Shown here: piece by piece, positions 1 to 5,136 of the stretch
Layout of the letters: each line of letters opens with the position of its first letter
Numbering within the stretch: position 1 is the stretch's first letter
Source: Treponema sp.
GTDB lineage: Bacteria > Spirochaetota > Spirochaetia > Treponematales > Breznakiellaceae
NCBI GenBank assembly: GCA_031283505.1
Contig: JAITBO010000387.1
Location: 1 to 5,136 of the forward strand
Direction of reading: 5' to 3'
DNA length: 5,136 nt
Program-made: the position numbers and the translations under genes
The notes under the pieces: model-generated
The model's input: the letters and a program-made list of their open reading frames with translations, nothing else
What the model was told of the DNA's origin: nothing
The model's database searches: none

Positions 1-135
1 GAAATCGGCTCCGTTACACACCAGCGCCGCCAGCCCGATGACCAGAATGTCTTCCAGTTTATGCCGCAGATTGCCCCACGGCCGCCGGGGGTCCGCTACC
101 CCCTTCAGGTTCTCTCTCAATCCCGCTATGTCCAT
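1..135 (-). CDS. ISAs1-family transposase, N-terminal fragment cut by the window edge
   Basis: Translating the minus strand from 135 to the left edge gives an open frame beginning MDIAGLRENLKGVADPRRPW and continuing with HKLEDILVIGLAALVCNGADF-like sequence. This resembles the N-terminal domain that precedes the DDE catalytic core in ISAs1/H-repeat transposases: a 'DPRR' motif, then a charged 'HKL-DIL' segment, then a hydrophobic helix ending near a Cys/Gly. The catalytic residues lie beyond the window, so activity cannot be judged. I prefer the ATG at 133-135 because GGGAGGGG lies immediately upstream of it. An in-frame ATG at 157-159 would add eight residues but has only a weak ribosome site. 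The gene is divergent from nifB. The family call comes from motif memory, not a search. Confidence 0.7.
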   Translation of the reverse strand, partial: MDIAGLRENLKGVADPRRPWGNLRHKLEDILVIGLAALVCNGADF

Positions 136-195
136 ATCCCCTCCCAAGAATATGTCCATTTTCACTCTTTTTCAGAAAAAGTAAATGCAGGAGCC

Positions 196-211
196 CTGGG
201 CCCTGGCCCAG
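196..211. repeat. GC-rich palindrome between the transposase and nifB
   Basis: CTGGGCC-CT-GGCCCAG is a perfect inverted repeat with 7-base arms and a 2-base centre. It lies within a tandem duplication of GCCCTGG (193-199 and 200-206). It sits between the divergent transposase start and the -35 box of the nifB promoter. It could be part of the terminal inverted repeat of the insertion sequence or an operator. The 2-base centre makes it a poor RNA hairpin, and no T-tract follows, so a terminator is unlikely. Confidence 0.45.
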
Positions 212-216
212 TCCTC

Positions 217-246
217 TTGACAAAATAATTTCCTACTTGTTATAGT
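217..246 (+). promoter_or_regulatory. Probable sigma-70 promoter of nifB
   Basis: TTGACA (217-222) matches the -35 consensus exactly. It is followed after 18 bases by TATAGT (241-246), a 5-of-6 match to the -10 box. Transcription would begin near 253, leaving a leader of about 37 bases before the TTG at 290. No sigma-54 -24/-12 (GG-N10-GC) element is visible upstream of the gene, unlike NifA-controlled nif genes of proteobacteria. A perfect 8-base palindrome, TACTAGTA (255-262), sits at the expected start of transcription and could be a repressor site. Confidence 0.6.
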
Positions 247-254
247 GTCTTATA

Positions 255-262
255 TACTAGTA
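255..262. promoter_or_regulatory. Candidate operator palindrome at the nifB transcription start
   Basis: TACTAGTA is perfectly self-complementary, and its AT-rich flanks (TATA before, AAAA after) give it operator-like character. Its place just after the -10 box is where a repressor would block transcription. The site is short and may be chance. No regulator gene is present in the window to pair with it. Confidence 0.25.
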
Positions 263-289
263 AAACGATATAAATAATAGGATGTTGTT

Positions 290-1648
290 TTGACAAAGAA
301 CATAAAGGAGGTTTCCGGAGGGGAAAGGGCCATACCGTCCTCTTCGGTGGCAAATAAAAGCGCAAATCTTCTCAAGTCCTTGACCCACCCGTGCTTCAAC
401 GGATGCGGCGGCAAAAACAGCCGCATCCATCTGCCGGTGGTGCCGTCCTGCAATATTCAGTGTAATTATTGCCGCCGCAAATACGAATGTCCCAACGAGA
501 GCCGTCCCGGCGTAACCGCCAGGGTGCTGACTCCCGGAGAAGCTCTGGAACGGTACAAGGCGGTAAAGGAACGCTTCGGCAAGATCGACGTGGCGGGTAT
601 AGCGGGCCCCGGCGACGCCCTGGCGGATTTTGAAAAGACCAGGGAAACTTTTGCCCTCCTCCGCAAGGCGGACCCGGATCTTACCTTCTGCCTTTCTACC
701 AACGGCCTCCTGCTCCCCCGGTATGCCGAAAAGATAGCCGCCCTCGGCGTCTCTCATGTGACGGTAACGGTGAACGCCCCGGACCCCCTTGTCGGGAAGC
801 GCATCTACCGTTTTGTAGAATACGAAGGGCGGCATTATTTCGGTGCGGAAGGCGCGACGATTCTCCTCAGGAACCAATACGAAGGTATTGCGCGGCTAAG
901 GGCTCTGGGCATCCTCTGCAAGGTGAACATCGTCATGCTCAAGGGCTTAAACGATTGTATCATTCCGGATATTGTCGCAAAGGTGAAGGAAGCGGGGGCC
1001 GATCTCTGTAACATCATGCAGCTCATCCCCGTAGCGGGAACCATCTTCGAGCATATACCCATGGTGAGCAGCGCCGAGATCATGGAGACCCGGAAGAAAT
1101 GCGAAGCTATTCTCCCTCAGATGTACCATTGCCGGCAGTGCCGGGCTGACGCTGCGGGAACGCTGGACGAAGATATTTCGTACCTGTTTGCCGGCAACGG
1201 CAAACCCTGCGCCGTACCCGAAACCAGGACCGGCGGCAGCAACGCTACGGATACTCCGCTTTTCGCGGTGGCGTCAAAAGACGGCATGGTGGTGGATCAG
1301 CATTTCGGCCATGCATCGGCCTTTCACATTTACCGCTACGAAAACGGAAAGGTTACATTCATCGAACGGCGCGAAGTACCCCAATACTGTCATAGAAAAG
1401 AAAACTGCGGCGGGAGAGAAAGTACCCCGGAGTACCATGGGGAACTCCTCAATTCGATTATTGAAACCATTACCGGCTGTACCGGTGTCATCGCTCTGCG
1501 CATAGGGGACGAGCCCCTGCGTCGGCTTAAGGAAAAGGGGATTCACTTCTTTATGACGTATAACTATGCCGCAGATGCGGTAAAGGAATTCGCGGAAAAA
1601 CTCATTGCCGGAAAGGGAGAGGAAGTCTATGGGAACCATTGTTGTTGA
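290..1648 (+). CDS. nifB: NifB-type radical SAM nitrogenase cofactor synthase with C-terminal NifX-like domain
   Basis: NifB uses S-adenosylmethionine to fuse two [4Fe-4S] clusters and insert a carbide, making NifB-co, the precursor of nitrogenase active-site cofactors. In this 452-residue product, HPCFN is at 33-37. The radical SAM triad CNIQCNYC gives C54, C58 and C61, and C67 follows in KYEC. AGPGDALA is at 105-112, C134 in CLSTNG, and CRQCRADA at 281-288. From memory of NifB structures, C35, C67, C134, C281 and C284 match the extra cluster ligands, so the enzyme looks competent. Residues about 322-440 form a NifX/NafY-type cofactor-binding domain (DQHFG at 336-340), and the protein ends in Cys-Cys. 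The length is normal for fused NifBs. The start is uncertain: TTG 290 is the only usual start codon before the first motif with even a weak upstream AGGA, while strong purine-rich ribosome-site sequences lie inside the frame. MarB-like use for another nitrogenase-like enzyme is possible. Confidence 0.93.
   Translation: MTKNIKEVSGGERAIPSSSVANKSANLLKSLTHPCFNGCGGKNSRIHLPVVPSCNIQCNYCRRKYECPNESRPGVTARVLTPGEALERYKAVKERFGKIDVAGIAGPGDALADFEKTRETFALLRKADPDLTFCLSTNGLLLPRYAEKIAALGVSHVTVTVNAPDPLVGKRIYRFVEYEGRHYFGAEGATILLRNQYEGIARLRALGILCKVNIVMLKGLNDCIIPDIVAKVKEAGADLCNIMQLIPVAGTIFEHIPMVSSAEIMETRKKCEAILPQMYHCRQCRADAAGTLDEDISYLFAGNGKPCAVPETRTGGSNATDTPLFAVASKDGMVVDQHFGHASAFHIYRYENGKVTFIERREVPQYCHRKENCGGRESTPEYHGELLNSIIETITGCTGVIALRIGDEPLRRLKEKGIHFFMTYNYAADAVKEFAEKLIAGKGEEVYGNHCC
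304..323 (+). promoter_or_regulatory. Strong Shine-Dalgarno-like sequences inside the nifB 5' end
   Basis: AAAGGAGGT (304-312) is an almost perfect anti-16S complement, and GGAGGGG (317-323) follows. Both lie downstream of the TTG at 290, and no ATG, GTG or TTG follows at a normal distance. The in-frame codon at the best spacing from the second motif is ATA at 332-334, one base away from ATG. The real start may therefore be a non-standard ATA or an ATG that has been lost. The GTG at 347 is too far away for either motif. Confidence 0.5.
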
Positions 1649-2240
1649 CAGTCTAACCGAACTGGTATGCGGGACGCCGCTTCTCCGGCCCCGGCATTTT
1701 TAAAAACTAACGGGGATAGAGGGAGTGGATCTCCTCTTCAAGCTGGAATACTTTAACTCCCTTTCCAGCGTCAAGGACTGCATCGCAAAGCCATGATCGA
1801 AGACGCCAAGGAACGGGGCCTTCACAAACCGGGGACTGTCCTTATTGAGCCCACCAGCGGCAACCCAGACATCAGCCTTGCCTTTTGTCCGCCGTCACAT
1901 GAGCATTGAACGGCGGTAGCTGCTCCTTGCTCTGGGGGCGGAACTTGTGCTGACCCCCGGCGCTTTGGGAATGAAAAGTACGGTCAATAAGGCCCTGAAA
2001 CTCAACGCCCAAATCAAAGACAGCCTGGCGCTGTAAGAGTTTTCCAACCCGGCCAATCCGGAGATCCGCAGAAAAACTACCGGCTCTGAGATATGGGAGG
2101 CCATGGAAGGCAGGGTATACATACTGGTGGCCAGCGTGGGAATCGGCGGCACGATTACCGGAGCGGCCTTTGTTGAGGTGAAGGTGACGGCCAGGACCAA
2201 AAACCGGGTAAGGCGCTTTCGGTTGATGAAGAAACAGTAA
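1629..2240 (+). pseudogene. cysK: Decayed cysteine synthase (cysK-like), truncated and interrupted
   Basis: Conceptual translation reads like an O-acetylserine sulfhydrylase, the PLP enzyme that makes cysteine from O-acetylserine and sulfide. It begins MGTIVVDSLTELVCGTPLLR, then FKLEYFNSLSSVKDCIAK around the PLP lysine, EPTSGNPD for the phosphate loop (normally TSGNTG), and GIGGTITG. Disabling lesions are a TAA at 1701-1703, a likely one-base loss near 1790 (AAGCCATG for AAGGCCATG), a deletion of roughly 15 codons near 1886-1898, a TAG at 1917-1919 and a TAA at 2034-2036. Homology fades after about 2165, so the last 120 or so residues are gone; the frame then runs through unrelated sequence to the stop at 2238-2240. 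The ATG overlaps the nifB end by 20 bases, with GGGAGAGGAAG upstream, suggesting former translational coupling. Confidence 0.88.
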
Positions 2241-2777
2241 CAAAGGCGATAAAACCAGAGGAAGATATTTATTTCGATTATTTCGAACGGATCGCCGACA
2301 CCTACAACGACATAGACCTCCAGCGCTACGGCCTTATCGCGGCGGATTCCAATTACGCGCCGGTCCTTGCCAACTTTATCTCCGACGAACTAGGCTGGAT
2401 TCCCCATCTTGCCATGATCACGGACCCTGGCCGACAAAAACAGAGAAGCCCTGGACATTTCCGGCGACACCTATGTTGATATTGCCTCCCAGCACCCCTT
2501 TGAGCAGGCCAACCTCATCCGCCGCCTGAAATCCGACGTGATCCTCATGCACACCGGGGGCGGCAACATCACCGTCAAACACGGACTCCCCGTGCTGCCC
2601 CTCTTCAATCCCGCCAACAGCTATATGGGTTATGCCGGGGCCTTTGAAGTGGCCTACCGTCTCAAGCGGCTTATCTCCAACAGCCAATACAACCGGAACA
2701 CCGGGAAGTACCGGTCCCTGCCGTACCGGGAACGGGAACCCTGGTATGAAAAGGAAGTGTCAAGCTATACAACGTGA
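2177..2777 (+). pseudogene. C-terminal remnant of a nitrogenase component-1-type protein (NifK/NifN/MarK superfamily)
   Basis: Two frames together give about 200 residues. From about 2177 to 2424 the product runs through EEDIYFDYFERIADTYND, RYGLIAADSNYAPVLANF and ELGWIPHLAMITD. A one-base shift in the CCC at 2425-2427 moves the reading to LADKNREALDISGDTYVDIA, RRLKSDVILMHTGGGNITV, GLPVLPLFNPANSYMGYAG and FEVAYRLKRLI, ending at the TGA at 2775-2777. The layout fits the last domain of nitrogenase component 1 proteins: a 'GDPD/ADSNYA' Rossmann strand, a 'DVIL--GGGN' strand, then 'GLPVLPLFNP' and 'GYAGA' near the C-terminus. The N-terminal half, with the cluster-ligating cysteines, is absent. The remnant abuts the cysK remnant through a deletion near 2165-2180. 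It does not look like canonical Mo-NifK, whose equivalent ends in GFPIFDRHHLHR, so an alternative or non-nitrogen-fixing relative is likely. Subfamily is uncertain. Confidence 0.7.
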
Positions 2778-2793
2778 GTTCGATGATGTTTTG

Positions 2794-2811
2794 GCAGGGG
2801 AGAAGCCCTGC
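2794..2811 (+). terminator. Weak hairpin just after the nitrogenase-like remnant
   Basis: GCAGGG (2794-2799) and CCCTGC (2806-2811) form a perfect 6-base stem around a 6-base loop, 16 bases after the stop codon. Only a broken A/T stretch follows (GGTTAACAAATTTTG), with no real U-tract. It may be a decayed or inefficient terminator of the former nifB operon. Confidence 0.3.
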
Positions 2812-3015
2812 GGTTAACAAATTTTGCATAAACAGATTCAAACAAGTACACTTTGCCGGGGAAACTATAAGAGTTTGACATTTCCGCTAAGTTAGGAACC
2901 GGAAAAAAACCTGTTGCATATTTCCATGAAAGGAAAAACCGCCGGAATTTTGGAGATCAAAATATTGGATTGAAGCTCCCCCGCCGGACCTGCGGCCTAT
3001 GGACCCGCCTTCCGG
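2812..3015. other. Intergenic region between two convergent transcription units
   Basis: I see no coding sequence here. It holds a small inverted repeat, AAACT-ATAAG-AGTTT (2862-2876), and a TTGACA at 2875-2880 with no -10 box at the right spacing. Near 2978-3015 there are short CCGG/GGCC-type complementary segments beyond the kinase stop that could fold. None is followed by a T-run on the minus strand, so no intrinsic terminator for the kinase can be assigned. Confidence 0.5.
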
Positions 3016-4677
3016 TCAATACTTAAATTCGCTCTCCCCGATAAACTCCCTGAGTATGCTCTGCCCCGGCACATACTGGGGCGGTATGAGGGCGAAATTT
3101 TGCAGGAAGGTCAGGAGCCGCACCGCTTCGGAGTATTCGCCCTGGGTCGGCTTGACCAGGCGGAGCAGGGGATCCGCGTAAAATTTCAGGACTGCCAGTT
3201 CATAGTCCAGAGCGGAATTGAAGGCCGCGTCGGCGCTGTTCTGGAAAGGGAAAATGTGCTTCCGTTCCCCGCTCTGGACCGCCGGCCACATGGAGATGGT
3301 CCCCGCCGCATCCTTCCCCCGGAACTGGTAGTCCCGGACCATGCGCCTCAGAAGCCGGTTGTCGCTTGTGGGAATACGGTTGTGGTCGTCCAGGTTAAGC
3401 TGGGTCAGGGCGGAGACGTAGAGCTTGAATTTGGCGCTCCGGTCAATCTGGGCCGTCAGGGCCTCGTTCAGGCCGTGGATACCCTCTACAATAAGCATGG
3501 TCCGCCGCCCCAGGCATATCCGCTTGCCCCCCGCCTCTTTGCGGCGGCCGGTTTTAAAGTCGTAGACCGGCAGCGTCACCTCGTTCCCCTCCATAAGGGA
3601 AAGAAGCTGTTTGTTCAGCAGGGCCACGTCCAGGGCCTCAAGACACTCGTAATCGGGCTTCCCGTTTTCGTCCAGGGGAGTCTTTTCGGTTCCCACGTAG
3701 TAATCGTCCAGACTGATGGCGACAGGCTCTATGCCCATCACCGTAAGCTGTATGGCCAGACGCTTCGCGCTGGTGGTTTTTCCGGAACTGGAAGGCCCGG
3801 CGATGAGGATTACCTTCACCGTATCCCGTTTTTCGTAGATGCGGTCCGCGATTTCCGCCAGTTTTTTCGCCTGGAACGCCTCCGCAGTGCGTACATAATC
3901 CCGTATGCTCCGGTCCGCCACCATGCGGTTAAGGTGGCCCGCCGCATGAACCCCGACAATGCGGCCCCACTTCTTGTATTCGTTGTAAACGCTAAAAATT
4001 TTGGGACTGTCCTCAAAAGGACCTATAACCATTCCTTCGCCCACGCCGGGGAAACGGAGAAGAAAACCGTTGTGATAGGGCATAAGCTCAAAGGCCGAAA
4101 GAAGCCCGCTCCGGTAGACCAGGGGTTCTATGTAGAGGTCCGCAAAATCCTTGCAGATATTCACCTGTACCCTGGACTCGGTGCGATAGTCGAGGAGGAG
4201 CCGGGTGTCGATCTGTTTGTTTTTTTCGAATCGATCCAGGGCCTCCGCGTATGCCAGAAAACCGGATTCTATGGGATGGTCCTCTTCCGCCAGGCGGCGC
4301 ATCCTTTCCCCAAGGGCGGCGACCTCCTCCTCCAAAGGCTTGCGCCCGTCCGCGAAAATGTAGTAATAGCTGTTCCCCAGGGAATGACCCACATAGAGGC
4401 TTCGTTCCGGAAAAAGTTCCCGGGCGGCGACGGCCAGAATAAAAGCCAGGGACCGCCGGTAGATCATCATCCCCTCCGGCGTCTCAAGGGGCACCGGTTC
4501 CAGGACCGCATTTGTCTCAAGCCGGGTCGAAAGGGGGAGGGTCTCGTTGTTGATCCTGACCGCCGCCAGGGCGTCCCCTCCAGACCCGAAATGTTCCAGC
4601 AGACTTTCCACCCTGGTCCCCCGCAGACAATCGAGGGAAAACCCGCCGGGAAAACTCACATGAATAGCATCGTTCAT
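3016..4677 (-). CDS. udk: Uridine kinase-like nucleoside kinase with N-terminal TGS/ThrRS-like region
   Basis: This is a 553-residue cytoplasmic P-loop kinase. By family it phosphorylates a nucleoside such as uridine with ATP or GTP, but the true substrate of this long form is not settled by sequence. Residues 1 to about 65 resemble a TGS domain (IHVSFPGG, then a VEPVPLET-type end). Residues about 70-230 resemble the second additional domain of threonyl-tRNA synthetase, with GHSLGNSYYY at 97-106. The kinase follows: Walker A GPSSSGKT at 294-301, SLDDYY at 322-327, VEGIHGLN at 397-404 and RRMVRDYQFRG at 444-454, the lid/arginine region. All expected kinase motifs are intact. I chose the ATG at 4677 because GGAG lies five bases upstream and TGS homology begins at once; the frame stays open to 4857, but that extension looks unrelated. 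It is convergent with the nifB operon and is probably a stand-alone gene. Confidence 0.9.
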   Translation of the reverse strand: MNDAIHVSFPGGFSLDCLRGTRVESLLEHFGSGGDALAAVRINNETLPLSTRLETNAVLEPVPLETPEGMMIYRRSLAFILAVAARELFPERSLYVGHSLGNSYYYIFADGRKPLEEEVAALGERMRRLAEEDHPIESGFLAYAEALDRFEKNKQIDTRLLLDYRTESRVQVNICKDFADLYIEPLVYRSGLLSAFELMPYHNGFLLRFPGVGEGMVIGPFEDSPKIFSVYNEYKKWGRIVGVHAAGHLNRMVADRSIRDYVRTAEAFQAKKLAEIADRIYEKRDTVKVILIAGPSSSGKTTSAKRLAIQLTVMGIEPVAISLDDYYVGTEKTPLDENGKPDYECLEALDVALLNKQLLSLMEGNEVTLPVYDFKTGRRKEAGGKRICLGRRTMLIVEGIHGLNEALTAQIDRSAKFKLYVSALTQLNLDDHNRIPTSDNRLLRRMVRDYQFRGKDAAGTISMWPAVQSGERKHIFPFQNSADAAFNSALDYELAVLKFYADPLLRLVKPTQGEYSEAVRLLTFLQNFALIPPQYVPGQSILREFIGESEFKY

Positions 4678-4692
4678 AGCAACTCCGCTTTC

Positions 4693-4721
4693 ATAATACC
4701 ATTTTTCCCCGGATTTGTACA
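4693..4721 (-). promoter_or_regulatory. Possible promoter of the nucleoside kinase gene
   Basis: On the minus strand, TGTACA (4716-4721) is followed after 17 bases by TATTAT (4693-4698), preceded by TGG so that it reads as an extended -10 (TG-N-TATTAT). Transcription would start near 4686, right at the GGAG ribosome site, giving a leader of only about 9 bases. That is unusually short, so either the message is nearly leaderless or the real promoter lies further upstream. Confidence 0.35.
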
Positions 4722-4807
4722 CCGAAAACAAGGAGGTTGCCAGGGCGAGTGCATATAAAAAACGGGAAGAAGAGGTATAGTTGGCATAGTTTTCTGGGAA
4801 GGGAACT

Positions 4808-5019
4808 ATGGAACAAGAATACCAACCACCTGTATCCGCGGTCATCGTCATTACCATTCTGGCCGTTATTGCTATGGCTCAGAGCTGGAAAGACATCGAA
4901 CGATATGGGAAGACGGCGCGGGGACAGCTCAAGAGAGGAGGGAAATCGCTGTATATCGTAAGTGCGTGGGCAACGGAGACCCAACTGGTATTGTGACAAT
5001 AGACGCGGCGGACTAACAG
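4808..5019 (+). pseudogene. Miniature ISAs1-family transposase remnant with internal deletions
   Basis: The open frame from 4808 reads SAVIVITILAVIAMAQSWKD then IERYGK, typical of the N-terminal domain of ISAs1 transposases. It passes straight into TARGQLKRGGKSLYIVSAWA then TETQLVL, typical of the catalytic-domain segment that normally reads (V-A-I-D)GKT-RG. The roughly 80 residues expected between these are missing, and the catalytic Asp before GKT is lost with them. After QLVL the frame stops at TGA (4994-4996), but another frame continues IVTIDAAD-stop-Q (4990-5019), matching a later 'CIVTIDA-G-Q' motif, so a second deletion removed about 30 residues. HLYP, expected just before SAVIV, lies in yet another frame (4827-4838). 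It cannot encode an active enzyme. It is a different subtype from the fragment at the left edge. Confidence 0.7.
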
Positions 5020-5036
5020 TCCATGTGCGTTTACTT

Positions 5037-5130
5037 AGAGGTCTGACCCCCATCGGAGACCTATGAAGACAGACCCTTTTGTGAGGTCGGGTCTCTTTGT
5101 GGGGACAGACCTCTGCGGGGTCAGACCTCT
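5037..5130. repeat. Compact repeat bounded by perfect 14-bp inverted copies
   Basis: AGAGGTCTGACCCC (5037-5050) and GGGGTCAGACCTCT (5117-5130) are exact reverse complements. A third copy, GGGGACAGACCTCT (5101-5114), differs at one base and stands 16 bases ahead of the last one in direct orientation. Between them lie GACAGACC (5068-5075), the pair AGACCC/GGGTCT (5071-5076 and 5089-5094) and the pair GAGACC/GGTCTC (5056-5061 and 5090-5095), so nested stems are possible. Repeats with a GGTCAGACC core recall the REP-like palindromes associated with IS200-like (Y1/RAYT) transposases, but none is visible here and the unit may continue past the window edge. Confidence 0.75.
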
Positions 5131-5136
5131 CTGGGA

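Noticed and set aside
282..293. A three-codon leader ORF (ATG TTG TTT TGA) overlapping the nifB TTG
   Set aside because: It is too short to separate from chance and has no attenuator structure around it.
1872..2243. Open frames on the minus strand opposite the cysK remnant
   Set aside because: They have no recognisable family features, while the plus strand carries clear cysteine synthase motifs; they are antisense artefacts.
2538..2777. An independent small protein gene starting at the ATG at 2538
   Set aside because: The ATG is internal to the nitrogenase component-1 homology, which continues upstream in the same frame to the frameshift at 2425-2427, so it is part of the pseudogene.
2875..2903. 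A promoter beginning with TTGACA in the intergenic region
   Set aside because: No -10-like hexamer lies 16-18 bases downstream, and no gene follows on that strand.
3100..4758. A 552-codon open frame on the plus strand opposite the kinase
   Set aside because: It is antisense to a clearly conserved kinase, has no recognisable motifs, and its openness follows from the codon usage of the true gene.
4678..4857. A 60-residue N-terminal extension of the kinase starting at 4857
   Set aside because: The ATG at 4677 has a good ribosome site and TGS homology begins right after it. The extension overlaps the transposase relic and shows no family similarity.
1..5136. A composite transposon formed by the two ISAs1 fragments at the ends
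   Set aside because: The two fragments are in inverted orientation but differ in sequence and so belong to different subtypes. The right one is a dead relic, so they are unlikely to have moved the region as a unit.

Overview
The window looks like a chromosomal stretch from an anaerobic bacterium, about 5.1 kb and moderately GC-rich. The best guess is a diazotrophic, termite-gut-type spirochaete (Treponema-like); a clostridial relative is possible. This rests on a NifB with a fused NifX-type tail, a TGS-domain uridine-kinase-like protein of the kind found in spirochaetes and Firmicutes, and ISAs1-type transposase debris at both ends. The organism call is an inference and is not proven by the sequence.

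Layout. (1) 1-159, minus strand: the N-terminus of an ISAs1-family transposase running off the left edge. (2) 160-289: a short intergenic region with a GC-rich palindrome and a near-consensus sigma-70 promoter (TTGACA-N18-TATAGT) pointing at nifB. (3) 290-1648, plus strand: an apparently full-length nifB. (4) 1629-about 2165, plus strand: a badly decayed cysteine synthase gene (cysK-like) that overlaps the nifB end, as in a translationally coupled operon. (5) about 2177-2777, plus strand: the frameshifted C-terminal part of a nitrogenase component-1-type protein (NifK/NifN/MarK superfamily), joined to the cysK remnant by a large deletion. (6) 2778-3015: about 240 bases of intergenic DNA with only weak structure. 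(7) 3016-4677, minus strand: an intact 553-residue Udk-like nucleoside kinase with an N-terminal TGS/threonyl-tRNA-synthetase-like region. (8) 4808-5019, plus strand: a miniature ISAs1 transposase remnant with two internal deletions and frameshifts. (9) 5037-5130: a compact repeat whose 14-bp ends are perfect inverted copies.

How the pieces fit. nifB, cysK and the component-1 gene were probably one plus-strand operon that supplied sulfur, built an Fe-S/carbide cluster precursor and used it in a nitrogenase-like enzyme. Only the first gene still reads cleanly, and its start codon is itself doubtful. The window therefore seems to show a nitrogenase-related operon being dismantled: point mutations and large deletions downstream, transposon fragments around it. 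The kinase on the other strand is an unrelated housekeeping-type gene. I found no tRNA, rRNA, CRISPR array or intact mobile element.
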